A stretch of 64,000 bases of DNA, from NCBI RefSeq assembly GCF_900109195.1, contig NZ_FNZG01000003.1:186001-250000 (forward strand), read 5' to 3'. The position numbers were made by a program, and so were the translations under genes. The notes under the pieces are model-generated. The model was not told where the DNA came from and did no database searches. It was given only the letters and a program-made list of their open reading frames with translations. This document shows positions 1 through 11,342 of this stretch, one piece after another (positions within the stretch are counted from its first letter, which is position 1; each line of letters opens with the position of its first letter). The stretch comes from Pseudooceanicola nitratireducens (GTDB taxonomy: Bacteria; Pseudomonadota; Alphaproteobacteria; Rhodobacterales; Rhodobacteraceae).

Positions 1-2341
<2,341 letters not shown>

Positions 2342-2417
2342 GTGGATTCCGGCTGACAAGAATTTATGGTGATCCCAGTAGCGGATCGCGGCCTGTCCCA
2401 CCACCCGAAACTAAGTC

Positions 2418-2435
2418 TGTATACCTTTGTACACA
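2418..2435. promoter_or_regulatory. Inverted repeat upstream of acnB, possible operator
   Basis: TGTATAC-CTTT-GTACACA has arms that match at 6 of 7 positions around a 4-base spacer. It lies 77 bp upstream of the acnB start codon. It looks like a dimeric repressor or activator site, but the protein that would bind it is unknown. Confidence 0.4.
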
Positions 2436-2558
2436 ATTCTTCGCTGATCTGCAAGATCCCCCGAAGGCCACGCGCCTGTGACAAGCTGCCCCATTTTGTC
2501 CCGCAAGGGTTAATTCCGCGTGTCCAGCCGCGCCCCCGGTGCGGAATTTTTGCGCCAT

Positions 2559-2572
2559 TTGATCCTGCTCAA
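2559..2572 (+). promoter_or_regulatory. FNR/FnrL-like box upstream of hemN
   Basis: TTGATCCTGCTCAA matches the FNR consensus TTGAT-N4-ATCAA at 9 of 10 positions. Anaerobic hemN is a classical FnrL target in Rhodobacter. The centre lies about 41 bp before the chosen ATG, so either the transcript has almost no leader or the protein does not act from the usual -41.5 position. Confidence 0.72.
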
Positions 2573-2606
2573 AGTCGCGACGCGCCAAAAGGCACATAGG
2601 GGGTGC

Positions 2607-3962
2607 ATGAAACAGATCGACCGCCTCAGATCCCTCGGCCTCTTCGACGCCCGGGTGCCCCGCTATACCTCTTATCCCACGGCCCCCGTCTTCAGCCCCG
2701 CCGTCGGCGCGGCGCACCAGGCGCAGGCCCTTGCGGCGCTGGATCCGTCGGTGCCGGTCTCGGTCTATCTGCACATTCCCTTCTGCGAACGGCTGTGCTG
2801 GTTCTGCGCCTGCCGGACCCAGGGCACGCAAAGCCTGTCGCCGGTGGAACATTACATCGACGTGCTGGAACAGGAGTTGGCCCTGCTGAAGCCGATCCTG
2901 CCGCAGGGGCTGCGCATGGGGCGGATGCACTGGGGCGGCGGCACGCCGACGATCCTGCCGCCACATCTGATCCACCGGCTGGCTAGAGCCGTGCGCGCGG
3001 TGATCCCCCCGACAGAGGACCACGAATTCTCGGTCGAGATCGACCCGACGCTGGTCGACCGCGACAAGATCGCCGCCCTGGCCCAGGAAGGCATGAACCG
3101 CGCCTCGCTTGGCATTCAGGACTTTGACCCGATGGTGCAGAAGGCCATCGGGCGGATGCAGCCCCACGACGTGACCCGCACCTGTGTCGAGGATCTGCAT
3201 GCGGCTGGCATCACCTCGCTCAATGCGGATCTGGTCTATGGGCTGCCGCATCAGGACATCGCCCGGCTGGACGACACGATCTCTAAGGTGCTCGACTTGG
3301 ATCCCGACCGCGTGGCGCTGTTTGGCTACGCCCATGTGCCCTGGGTCGCCAAGCGCCAGCAGCTGATCGACGAGGCCGCCCTGCCCGGCGAAACCGACCG
3401 TCATGGGCTGGCCGTCCACGCCGCCGCACGCCTGATCGGTGCGGGCCTCAGCGCCATCGGCATCGACCATTTCGCCAAACCCGCCGACAACCTGGCCCGC
3501 GCCGCGCAAAGCGGCCATCTGCGGCGCAACTTCCAGGGCTATACGGATGACACCTGTCCGACGCTGATCGGGCTGGGGGCGTCGTCGATTTCGCGGCTGC
3601 CCACGGGATATGTGCAGAACGCGCCAGCCACCGCCGCCTATATGCAGCGGATCCAGGCCGGAGAGCTGCCGGGCGCGCGCGGCCACATGATGCAGGGCGA
3701 CGACCTGCTGCGCGGCCGCGCGATCGAGATGCTGATGTGCGACTTCCGCCTGGACCGTGCCGCCCTGCGTCAGGCCTTTGGCCCCCAGGCCGCCACTCTG
3801 GACGCCACCCTGGCCACCCTTGCCGCGCGCTATGGCGATCTGGTGACGCTGGACGAAACCGCGCTGACGATCCGCCCCGAGGGCCGGCCCCTGACGCGCA
3901 TCATCGCCAGCGCCTTCGACGCCCATGTGCCCGACGGCATCCGCTATTCCCAGGCAAGCTGA
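2607..3962 (+). CDS. hemN: Oxygen-independent coproporphyrinogen III dehydrogenase HemN
   Basis: This radical-SAM enzyme decarboxylates coproporphyrinogen III to protoporphyrinogen IX without oxygen, for heme synthesis under low oxygen. The 451-residue product begins MKQIDRLRSLGLFDARVPRYTSYPTAP, typical of true HemN. It carries HIPFCERLCWFCACRT, the CxxxCxxC cluster motif with the extra cysteine found in HemN, then MHWGGGTPT and SVEIDPTLVD. I chose ATG 2607 because an AGGGGG ribosome site precedes it and it matches family length; the frame is open back to 2520. The FNR-like box upstream and the hemoglobin gene 77 bp downstream suggest oxygen-responsive control. Confidence 0.95.
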   Translation: MKQIDRLRSLGLFDARVPRYTSYPTAPVFSPAVGAAHQAQALAALDPSVPVSVYLHIPFCERLCWFCACRTQGTQSLSPVEHYIDVLEQELALLKPILPQGLRMGRMHWGGGTPTILPPHLIHRLARAVRAVIPPTEDHEFSVEIDPTLVDRDKIAALAQEGMNRASLGIQDFDPMVQKAIGRMQPHDVTRTCVEDLHAAGITSLNADLVYGLPHQDIARLDDTISKVLDLDPDRVALFGYAHVPWVAKRQQLIDEAALPGETDRHGLAVHAAARLIGAGLSAIGIDHFAKPADNLARAAQSGHLRRNFQGYTDDTCPTLIGLGASSISRLPTGYVQNAPATAAYMQRIQAGELPGARGHMMQGDDLLRGRAIEMLMCDFRLDRAALRQAFGPQAATLDATLATLAARYGDLVTLDETALTIRPEGRPLTRIIASAFDAHVPDGIRYSQAS

Positions 3963-4039
3963 CGGGCCCAGACCAACGTCATGGACATCCCCCGTCGCGG
4001 GGCGTACCCAGACCCCGCGCCAGAACGGACTGACCCCTG

Positions 4040-4498
4040 ATGACCCAGCCAGAGACAGACAGCACGCCGGAACCGGCCCCCTCGATCCGGCCCGAGGTCA
4101 CGGCCGAGATCCAGGCCCGCACCGGGCTGGACGAACCGACGCTGACCACCCTGGTGCACAGCTTTTACGACCGCATCCAGCAGGACCCGATGCTGGGGCC
4201 GATCTTTGCCGCGAAGATCACCGACTGGCCGCCGCATCTGGATCGGATGGTCGCCTTCTGGTCCTCGGTCGCGCTGATGACCGGGCGCTATCACGGCGCG
4301 CCGGTGCCCAAGCACATGCACCTGCCTGTGGACGACAGCCACTTTGACCATTGGCTGTCGCTGTTCGAAGACACGGCCCGCAAGGTCTGCACCCCCGAAG
4401 GGGCCGCCCATGTGATTGAACGGGCGCATCGGATTGCCCGGTCGCTGCGCATTGCCGTGCGCGATGCCAATCAGACCGGGGTGCCGAACCTGGGCTAA
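4040..4498 (+). CDS. Group III truncated hemoglobin
   Basis: A small heme globin of 152 residues. The segment FYDRIQQDPMLGPIFAAK followed by WPPHLDRMVAFWSSVALMTGRYHG and KHMHLPVDDSHFDHWLSLF is typical of group III truncated hemoglobins, with the proximal histidine expected in the KHMHLP/SHFDHW region. About 25 residues precede the globin fold. Family members are thought to bind oxygen, NO or related ligands; no precise role can be read here. It follows hemN on the same strand after 77 bp with no obvious terminator, so co-transcription from the FNR-like promoter is likely. Confidence 0.85.
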   Translation: MTQPETDSTPEPAPSIRPEVTAEIQARTGLDEPTLTTLVHSFYDRIQQDPMLGPIFAAKITDWPPHLDRMVAFWSSVALMTGRYHGAPVPKHMHLPVDDSHFDHWLSLFEDTARKVCTPEGAAHVIERAHRIARSLRIAVRDANQTGVPNLG

Positions 4499-4531
4499 GC
4501 CCCGGCCCTTTGCCCCCCGCGTCAGCCCCGC

Positions 4532-6091
4532 CTAGTGCCGCCGGATGCGGATCCGTGCGGTCAGACCCCGTCCGCCGGGCTGAAAGCCAAGCGCGCCGCC
4601 ATGCTGCGCGGCCACCGTTGCGGCGATGGTCAGCCCCAGCCCGTAGCCGTGGATCGCGCCGGTATTCTCGCCGCGCTTGAAAGGCGCCATCAGCCGTTCG
4701 ATATCCTCGACCGTGGTGTCCGTGCCCTCGTCCTCGATGGTGATCGTCGCGCCATCGGCGTCGGTCTCAAGCCCCACGGTGGCGCGCCGCCCGTATTTCA
4801 GCGCATTGTCCACAAGGTTGGTGATCGCCCGGGTCAGGGCAATGGGCCGCGCCATGACGATGACCTGCCGATCCCCGGGCACCGCGCCCTGCCCGCGCGC
4901 CGACATGAACAGGGACGGCCCGCCCTGCACCACCACCCGGTCGGGGCTGCGCAGCGACACCGGGCGGCCGGTGTCCTGGTAATCCGCCACGATGGAATCG
5001 ATGAGCGACTCCAATGCGATCTCGCGAGGGGCCTCGGCGTCCATCTCGGCCCGGGTATAGGTCAGCACGCTTTCGATGATGCCGGTCATCTGGTCGATGT
5101 CGGCCTCGAACTTGGCGCGCAGCCCGTCGTCGGCCACCAGCGCGGCACGCAGGCGCAGCCGGGTCGCGGGGGTGCCCAGGTCATGGCTGACCCCCGACAG
5201 GACCGCCGCGCGTTTCGCCAGTCGGTCGCGTTCCTGCACAAGGTGGTCGTTCACCGCCGCCACGATCTCGCGAAGCTCTTGCGGGCCGTCGCTGTCGTAA
5301 GTCTCGGGGCCGCCGATGCGGTGCCGGTTGCCCAGTTCCCGCGCGAAACCGGCGAATTGCGCGGCGGTATTGGCCACGAAGCTCCACAAGACGGCCAGGG
5401 CGATGACCGCCAGCACCACCGCGCCCATGCGCAGATCCCTGGGCGCGGCGTCACAGCCCCAGAGGTCCGCCCCCTCGACCCGCCGCCACGGCCCGATGCC
5501 CGCCTTGGCAAACAGCACCGGATCGCTGCAATAGCTGGCCATCACGCGGGTCAGTGCTGAAAGGGTTTCAGCCGGCGTCTGGTCGGGATGCGTGGTCAGC
5601 CCCGCCAGTGGATAGCGCAGATCCTCGGAGACCACGGCCAGCGTCAGGGCAACCGTCGTGCCCGGGGCCGCCGCCCCCGGAAGGATCGAAGCGTGGGTGA
5701 CAAGCGCAGGCCGCGGCATCCCCGAGATCCGGTCGAACTGCCCCCGCCCGGCCAGCGCCTGGTCAAGCGGGGCCAGCACGGTGATCTGCGTGCCCACGGG
5801 CCCCGCCCCATCCCTTTGCAGCGCCTCGTATAACGCGGCCCCGGCCAGCGCGGCCCGGTCCAGATGCGCCTGCCATTTGGCCGAGGACACAAGCCAGACC
5901 GAGGCCGCCGCCATGCCTGCCAGAAACGCGCCGACGCCCAGGATCATGCCGCCCCGCCGCAGTGAGGACAGGCTGCGCAGTATGCGCCCCGTGCCCTCGC
6001 TGCGGGGCTGCGGATCTCGCCCTGAATTGGACCTGGTATCGGACCCAGTATCGGGCCTTGGATCGGGCCTTGGTTCGAACGAAGCGCTCAC
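4532..6091 (-). CDS. Sensor histidine kinase of the glucose-transport two-component system
   Basis: A 519-residue membrane kinase. It has a low-complexity N-terminus, a transmembrane segment near residues 48-68, a periplasmic domain, a second segment near 223-245, then a HAMP-like linker. The H-box is VSHDLGTPATRLRLRAAL, the N-box NLVDNALKYGRRA, and GYGLGLTIAATVAAQHGG ends the ATPase domain. The start is a GTG whose GTGA overlaps the stop of the upstream regulator gene by 4 bp, so the two are translationally coupled. Divergence from a glucose-type ABC operon resembles the Pseudomonas GtrS/GltR arrangement. Glucose or a derivative as signal is inference. Confidence 0.85.
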   Translation of the reverse strand: MSASFEPRPDPRPDTGSDTRSNSGRDPQPRSEGTGRILRSLSSLRRGGMILGVGAFLAGMAAASVWLVSSAKWQAHLDRAALAGAALYEALQRDGAGPVGTQITVLAPLDQALAGRGQFDRISGMPRPALVTHASILPGAAAPGTTVALTLAVVSEDLRYPLAGLTTHPDQTPAETLSALTRVMASYCSDPVLFAKAGIGPWRRVEGADLWGCDAAPRDLRMGAVVLAVIALAVLWSFVANTAAQFAGFARELGNRHRIGGPETYDSDGPQELREIVAAVNDHLVQERDRLAKRAAVLSGVSHDLGTPATRLRLRAALVADDGLRAKFEADIDQMTGIIESVLTYTRAEMDAEAPREIALESLIDSIVADYQDTGRPVSLRSPDRVVVQGGPSLFMSARGQGAVPGDRQVIVMARPIALTRAITNLVDNALKYGRRATVGLETDADGATITIEDEGTDTTVEDIERLMAPFKRGENTGAIHGYGLGLTIAATVAAQHGGALGFQPGGRGLTARIRIRRH

Positions 6092-6825
6092 GCCTCGGCC
6101 ACCGTAACGTCGGTGGCCAGCACATAGCCCACGCCGCGTTCCGTGCGCAACATCTCGGGGGCTTTGGGGTCGGCCTCGATCTTGGCGCGCAGCCGGCCGA
6201 CCAGCACGTCGATGGCGCGGCCCTGGGCCTCGCTTCCCGTGTCGCTGTCGCCGGTGACATCCAGCGCGGCGGCGATCTCGGCCCGGGTCAGGGGGATGTG
6301 GGGATTGGCCAGAAAGGCCTGTAAAAGCGCGGTTTCCCGGCGCGACAGCGCAACCTGGTAGCCCTTGGGCGACGTGACCTCGTCCAGCTTGGCATCAAAG
6401 GTCCAGCCAGCGAAATGGAACCTTTCCTTCCGGCGGCGATGCACCAGCGACGCGGTGCGCCGCGCCCGCGACAGGACCGCCCGGATCCGCGCCAGAAGAA
6501 GATCCAGGTTGAAGGGCTTGGCGATGTAATCATCTGCCCCGACCTCGTATCCCGCCATGCGATCCGGGTCCGCGGACAGGGCCGAGATCATGATGATCGG
6601 CACCGCGTGGTCGCGCCGCAGCCGGGCGCAGATCTCAACCCCGTTTTCATCGCCCAGCATGACATCCAGCAGGATCAGGTCGATCCGCCCGGCCTCGAGA
6701 TGGCGGGCAATGTCGCTTTCGCGGGCGGCCGGCAGGGCGATCACCCCCTGCTGCTGCAGGAACTGCACCAGCATCTGGCGCAGTTCTGCGTCGTCATCGA
6801 CCACCATGATCCGGGGAATCGTCAC
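6088..6825 (-). CDS. OmpR-family response regulator
   Basis: A 245-residue regulator with an N-terminal receiver (IMVVDDDAELRQML; phospho-acceptor Asp in LILLDVMLGDENG; conserved Lys in DYIAKPFNLDLL) and a C-terminal winged helix (ALSRRETALLQAF ... DVLVGRLRAKIEADP ... RGVGYVLA). I chose GTG at 6825, preceded by AGGG; an in-frame ATG at 6807 is the alternative. The frame stays open far upstream, but that part covers the promoter region and reads like junk. It overlaps the kinase gene by 4 bp. Its likely target is the 10-bp-phased repeat at 6921-6967. Confidence 0.88.
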   Translation of the reverse strand: MTIPRIMVVDDDAELRQMLVQFLQQQGVIALPAARESDIARHLEAGRIDLILLDVMLGDENGVEICARLRRDHAVPIIMISALSADPDRMAGYEVGADDYIAKPFNLDLLLARIRAVLSRARRTASLVHRRRKERFHFAGWTFDAKLDEVTSPKGYQVALSRRETALLQAFLANPHIPLTRAEIAAALDVTGDSDTGSEAQGRAIDVLVGRLRAKIEADPKAPEMLRTERGVGYVLATDVTVAEA

Positions 6826-6920
6826 CTGTCCTGCCCTGTTCCATCGGCCAAATTCGGCCCAATCCGGCCACCTGTCGCGGCCCCGACGACCGCTGTCGCC
6901 CCTGCCCTGTGCCAATCCAT

Positions 6921-6967
6921 TGTAACATGCGGCAACAGAATCAACCGCCGTGTAACAAGCCGTAACA
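6921..6967. promoter_or_regulatory. 10-bp-phased direct repeats, likely response-regulator binding array
   Basis: Half-sites TGTAACA (6921), GGCAACA (6931), TGTAACA (6951) and CGTAACA (6961) lie on one face of the helix at exact 10-bp steps; the 6941 position is degenerate. OmpR-family dimers bind tandem repeats of this kind. The array sits between the two-component genes and gtsA and could control both directions. Confidence 0.6.
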
Positions 6968-7093
6968 AACCGCGCCAAATTCTGCAGGCCCCAGGGGAAA
7001 ACCCGCCATGCCAAAATTGCAACCCCGGGGCCGGTTGGGGCAGGCTTTGGCCCAGCCAACCTAAATTGGCATCATTCGGGAGGAACTGAAATC

Positions 7094-8335
7094 ATGAAAC
7101 GTCTTGCACTTTCCGTGTCTGCCGCCGCGCTGGTCGTGGCGAATGCGGCCTATGCAGAACCCAAGGCAGAAGTGCTGCACTGGTGGACCTCGGGCGGGGA
7201 AGCGAAATCCGTCGCGGTCCTGCAAAAGGAATTCGCCGACAACGGCGGCACTTGGACCGACATGCCCGTGGCGGGCGGTGGCGGTGACGCGGCCATGACC
7301 GCGCTGCGGGCCCGTGTCCTGTCGGGCAACGCCCCGACCGCCGTTCAGCTGAAGGGCCCGGCGATCCAGGAATGGTACGAAGAAGGCGTGCTGGCCGATA
7401 TCTCCTCGGTCGCCGAGGCCGAGGGCTGGGCCGATGTGCTGCCCGCCTCGATCGCGGCGCATATGAAATGCGAAGGCAGCTGGTGCGCGGCCCCGGTGAA
7501 CGTCCACCGTGTCGACTGGATCTGGGCCAACGCCGACGTGCTGGAAGCCAACGGCATCGAGATGCCGACCACCTGGGAAGACTTCAACGCCGCCGCTGAC
7601 AAGCTGCAGGCCGCGGGTATCATCCCGCTGGCGCATGGCGGCCAGGCCTGGCAGGACGCCACCGTCTTCGAGGCCGTCGCCCTGGGCATCCTGGGCCCGG
7701 ATGGGTTCCGCAAGGCATTCGTCGACCTGGACGAGGCCACGCTGACCTCGCCCGAGATGGTCGCGGTCTTCGACCAGATGCGCAAGATGCGCGGCTACGT
7801 CGACCCGAACTTCCCCGGCCGCGACTGGAACCTGGCCACCGCGATGGTGATGAACGGCGAAGCCGCCTTCCAGATCATGGGTGACTGGGCCAAGGGCGAA
7901 TTCCTGGCAGCCGGCAAGGCACCGGGCGAAGATTTCCTGTGTGCATCGGTCCCCGGTGAGGGCTTCCTTTATAACGTCGACAGCTTTGCCATGTTCGACG
8001 TGGACGGCGACGACAACAAGGCGGGCCAGGAACTGCTGGCCAAGCTGATCGTCGGCCCGAGCTTCCAGAAGGTGTTCAACCTGAACAAGGGCTCGATCCC
8101 GGCACGGACCGACGTGGCGCTGGACGAATTCGACAGCTGCGCGGAACTGTCGGCTGCCGACATGCAGGCCAGCTCGGATGGTGGCTCTCTCCTGCCGTCC
8201 TACGCCCATGGCATGGCGCTGCGCGGTGCGCAGTCCGGTGCGATCACCGACGTTGTGACCCAGCACTTCAACTCTGACATGTCCTCGGAAGAGGCGGTCA
8301 AGCAGCTGGCGGCCGCTGTCGCCAACAGCCTCTGA
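7094..8335 (+). CDS. gtsA: Glucose-type ABC transporter, substrate-binding protein
   Basis: A periplasmic sugar-binding protein of 413 residues. A signal peptide (MKRLALSVSAAALVVANAAYA) precedes mature EPKAEVLHWWTSGGEAKSV. The tryptophan-rich start and the segments GNAPTAVQLKGPAIQEW, NVHRVDWIWAN and WQDATVFEAVALGILG resemble the glucose/mannose-binding proteins of the Pseudomonas GtsA and Thermus type. It heads an operon with two permeases, an ATPase and glucokinase, which supports glucose as substrate. The cognate regulators are divergent. Confidence 0.85.
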   Translation: MKRLALSVSAAALVVANAAYAEPKAEVLHWWTSGGEAKSVAVLQKEFADNGGTWTDMPVAGGGGDAAMTALRARVLSGNAPTAVQLKGPAIQEWYEEGVLADISSVAEAEGWADVLPASIAAHMKCEGSWCAAPVNVHRVDWIWANADVLEANGIEMPTTWEDFNAAADKLQAAGIIPLAHGGQAWQDATVFEAVALGILGPDGFRKAFVDLDEATLTSPEMVAVFDQMRKMRGYVDPNFPGRDWNLATAMVMNGEAAFQIMGDWAKGEFLAAGKAPGEDFLCASVPGEGFLYNVDSFAMFDVDGDDNKAGQELLAKLIVGPSFQKVFNLNKGSIPARTDVALDEFDSCAELSAADMQASSDGGSLLPSYAHGMALRGAQSGAITDVVTQHFNSDMSSEEAVKQLAAAVANSL

Positions 8336-8370
8336 TACGACTCTGATCCGGGGATCTTCCGATCCTCCTG

Positions 8371-8408
8371 TCCCCTCGCGGTGCGTCTTTCGGACCGTCG
8401 CGGGGGGA
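8371..8408 (+). other. GC-rich imperfect stem-loop between gtsA and gtsB
   Basis: In the 137-bp gap after gtsA, TCCCC(T)CGCG at 8371-8380 can pair with CGCGGGGGGA at 8399-8408. Such hairpins often stabilise the binding-protein message or dampen downstream transcription. There is no U-tract, so it is not a strong terminator. Confidence 0.4.
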
Positions 8409-8472
8409 ACCGACCGGATCGCCGCCCGCGGCCCTGAAACGGGCCAGTCAAAGGGCAAAACTAACGGGGAAA

Positions 8473-9348
8473 ATGATGTCCAAGTGGATCGAAGATCACC
8501 TGCCCAAGGTGGTTCTGGCACCCTCTTTCATCGCCGTCCTGGTGTTCGTCTACGGATTTCTGATCTGGACCGCCTGGGTGTCGCTGACGCGGTCGCGGCT
8601 TTTGCCGAAATACGACATCGAAGGGGTGATCCAGTACAAGCGCCTGTTCGCCGCGCCCAGATGGGATGTGGCGATGAACAACCTGTTCCTTTTCGGGGCG
8701 CTTTTCATCGTGATCTCGATGGTGCTGGGGCTGCTTCTGGCGATCCTGCTGGACCAGAACATCCGCACCGAAGGCGCGATCCGCACGATTTATCTTTACC
8801 CCATGGCGCTGTCGATGATCGTCACCGGCACGGCCTGGAAATGGATCCTGAACCCCGGACTGGGGATCGAGGCCATGGTCCGCAGCTGGGGCTTTGAAAA
8901 CTTCCGCTTCGACTGGCTGGTGAACCCCGACATGGCGATCTACACCATCGTCCTTGCCGCGATCTGGCAAAGCTCGGGCTTTGTGATGGCGCTGTTCCTG
9001 GCCGGTCTGCGGTCGGTCGATACTGAAATCATCCGCGCCGCCCAAGTCGATGGCATCCCAACCTGGCGCGTCTATTCCGCGATCATCATCCCCTCGATGG
9101 CCCCGATCTTCCTGTCGGCCTTCATCGTCCTGGCACATCTGGCGATCAAAAGCTTCGACCTGGTGATCGCCCTGACTGGAGGCGGCCCCGGCTTCGCCAC
9201 CGACCTGCCCGCCACCTACATGTACGCCATGGCCTTTTCCCGCGGCGACATCGGCCAGGCGGCCAGTTCCGCAATGATCATGATGGGCGTCGTCTTCACC
9301 ATCGTCGTTCCCTACCTCTATTCCGAACTGAGGGCGAAAAATGACTGA
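8473..9348 (+). CDS. gtsB: Glucose-type ABC transporter permease 1
   Basis: A 291-residue inner-membrane permease of the MalF class with about six transmembrane helices; the first is near residues 15-37. The cytoplasmic EAA loop that docks the ATPase is visible as EIIRAAQVDGIPTWRVYSAI. The gene starts ATGATG; either ATG is possible. Its 3' end overlaps the next permease gene by 8 bp, which supports coupled translation. With GtsC and GtsD it forms the sugar importer. Confidence 0.88.
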   Translation: MMSKWIEDHLPKVVLAPSFIAVLVFVYGFLIWTAWVSLTRSRLLPKYDIEGVIQYKRLFAAPRWDVAMNNLFLFGALFIVISMVLGLLLAILLDQNIRTEGAIRTIYLYPMALSMIVTGTAWKWILNPGLGIEAMVRSWGFENFRFDWLVNPDMAIYTIVLAAIWQSSGFVMALFLAGLRSVDTEIIRAAQVDGIPTWRVYSAIIIPSMAPIFLSAFIVLAHLAIKSFDLVIALTGGGPGFATDLPATYMYAMAFSRGDIGQAASSAMIMMGVVFTIVVPYLYSELRAKND

Positions 9349-10240
9349 TTTTTCCATGACGCCCGCGCACAGCCGCCAACAGACCAGATGGGGCAAGATC
9401 GCCCTGCGCTGGCTGCTTTACCTGATCCTTGGCGTCTTTGCGGTCTACTATCTGATGCCGCTCTTCGTGATGGTCACTACATCGCTGAAAAGCCTTGAGG
9501 AAATCCGCACCGGCAACCTGGTGGCCCTGCCCCGCGACGTCACGCTCGACGCCTGGAAAACCGCCTGGTCCGGGGCCTGTACCGGCATCCAGTGCGATGG
9601 CGTCCGGCCGTATTTCTGGAACTCGGTTCTGATCGCGGTGCCTGCGGTGGCGATCTCGACCCTGCTGGGCGCGCTGAACGGTTATGTCGTTGCGCATTGG
9701 CGGTTCCGGGGGGCCAATGTGATCTTTGCCCTGATGCTGTTCGGCTGTTTCATCCCCTTCCAGGTGGTACTGCTGCCCATGGCGCGGCTGCTGGGCCTGA
9801 TGGGGATCGCCGGCACCATTCCGGGGCTGATCTTCGTGCATGTGATCTACGGGCTGGGGTTCACCACGCTGTTCTTCCGCAACTACTATGTCACCATCCC
9901 GGCCGAGCTGACCAAGGCCGCCAAGGTGGACGGGGCCGGGTTTCTGCGGATCTTCTGGTCGATCTTCCTGCCGCTGTCGCTGCCCATCATCGTGGTCACC
10001 GTGATCTGGCAGTTCACCCAGATCTGGAACGACTTCCTCTTTGGCGTCAGCTTCAGCCAGGCCGGCACCCAGCCGATCACCGTGGCGCTGAACAACATCG
10101 TCAATTCCACCACCGGGGTGAAGGAATACAACGTCGACATGGCCGCCGCCATCATCGCCGCCCTGCCCACCCTTCTCGTCTATGTCGTTGCCGGCAAATA
10201 CTTCATCCGCGGTCTGACCGCCGGTTCCGTGAAAGGCTGA
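9341..10240 (+). CDS. gtsC: Glucose-type ABC transporter permease 2
   Basis: A 299-residue MalG-class permease. An N-terminal cytoplasmic tail leads to six predicted helices, starting around WLLYLILGVFAVYYLMPLFV. The EAA loop reads ELTKAAKVDGAGFLRIFWSI. It overlaps gtsB by 8 bp and the ATPase gene follows after 4 bp, so the three are one transcriptional unit. Confidence 0.88.
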   Translation: MTDFSMTPAHSRQQTRWGKIALRWLLYLILGVFAVYYLMPLFVMVTTSLKSLEEIRTGNLVALPRDVTLDAWKTAWSGACTGIQCDGVRPYFWNSVLIAVPAVAISTLLGALNGYVVAHWRFRGANVIFALMLFGCFIPFQVVLLPMARLLGLMGIAGTIPGLIFVHVIYGLGFTTLFFRNYYVTIPAELTKAAKVDGAGFLRIFWSIFLPLSLPIIVVTVIWQFTQIWNDFLFGVSFSQAGTQPITVALNNIVNSTTGVKEYNVDMAAAIIAALPTLLVYVVAGKYFIRGLTAGSVKG

Positions 10241-10244
10241 TCCC

Positions 10245-11342
10245 ATGGCACCCATTCTGGACATCAAGAACCTGACCAAGAACTACGGCTCGGTCGAGAT
10301 CCTCAAGGACATCAACGTCGCGATCGACCAGGGCGATTTCCTGGTGCTCGTCGGCCCCTCGGGCTGCGGCAAGTCCACCCTGCTGAACTGCATCGCGGGG
10401 CTGGAGCCGATCAGCGGCGGGTCGCTCCATATCGGCGGCCAGGACATGACGGACGTCAGCCCCAAGGACCGCGACATCGCCATGGTGTTCCAAAGCTACG
10501 CGCTGTACCCCACCATGTCGGTGGCCAAGAACATCACCTTCGGCATGAAGGTGCGCGGGGTCGATGCCGCCACCCAGGCGTCGAAACTGGCCACCGTGGC
10601 CAAACAGCTGCAGATCGAGAAGCTGCTGGATCGCCGTCCCGGCCAGCTGTCCGGCGGCCAGCGTCAGCGGGTTGCCATGGGCCGCGCCCTTGTGCGCGAT
10701 CCCAAACTGTTCCTGTTTGACGAACCGCTGTCCAACCTGGATGCCAAGCTGCGGGTCGAAATGCGCACCGAGATCAAGGAACTGCACCAGCGGCTCGGCG
10801 CCTCGATGGTCTATGTGACCCATGACCAGATCGAGGCGATGACCCTGGCCACAAAGATCGTCGTCATGAAGGGCGGCGTGATCCAGCAGGTCGGCACCCC
10901 GTCCGAGATCTACAACCGCCCCGCGAACCTGTTCGTGGCCGACTTCATGGGCAACCCGGCGATGAACCTGATCCCCGCCAAGGCGCGCAGCGACGCCGCG
11001 GGCACGCGGATCGAGATCGCGCGCCGCGACAGCGCCCCGATCGTGCTGACCGACAGCCAGAACCGCAACCTGCCCGAGGATGTCGTGCTGGGCGTCCGCC
11101 CCGAGGACATCGCAGAACCGGGCGCACGCGCCGCCGCCAATGCGCAAGAGGCCGACTGCCTGGTCGACATCGTCGAACCCGCCGGGGCCGACACCTACGT
11201 GGTGATGCAGCTCGGCGGCAAACACGTCACCGCACGGCTGCACGCGGAAACCGACGCCACCCCGGGCAAGGCTCAGCGGCTGGCCTTCGACCTGGGCAAA
11301 GTGTCCTATTTCGCGCCTGACACCGGCCAGCGCCTGAACTAA
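10245..11342 (+). CDS. gtsD: Sugar ABC transporter ATP-binding protein (MalK/UgpC type)
   Basis: A 365-residue ATPase that energises the sugar importer. It shows Walker A GPSGCGKST, Q-loop VFQSYALYPTMSV, signature LSGGQRQRVAMGRAL, Walker B LFLFDEPLSNLD and switch His in YVTHDQIEA. About 120 C-terminal residues form the TOBE/regulatory domain usual for MalK-like proteins. It lies 4 bp after gtsC. Members of this family are sometimes shared between several transporters. Confidence 0.92.
   Translation: MAPILDIKNLTKNYGSVEILKDINVAIDQGDFLVLVGPSGCGKSTLLNCIAGLEPISGGSLHIGGQDMTDVSPKDRDIAMVFQSYALYPTMSVAKNITFGMKVRGVDAATQASKLATVAKQLQIEKLLDRRPGQLSGGQRQRVAMGRALVRDPKLFLFDEPLSNLDAKLRVEMRTEIKELHQRLGASMVYVTHDQIEAMTLATKIVVMKGGVIQQVGTPSEIYNRPANLFVADFMGNPAMNLIPAKARSDAAGTRIEIARRDSAPIVLTDSQNRNLPEDVVLGVRPEDIAEPGARAAANAQEADCLVDIVEPAGADTYVVMQLGGKHVTARLHAETDATPGKAQRLAFDLGKVSYFAPDTGQRLN

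Noticed and set aside
6826-7059. N-terminal extension of the response regulator
   Set aside because: The extra 78 codons cover the phased-repeat promoter region and do not resemble any receiver-domain start; a GTG with a ribosome site gives the family length.
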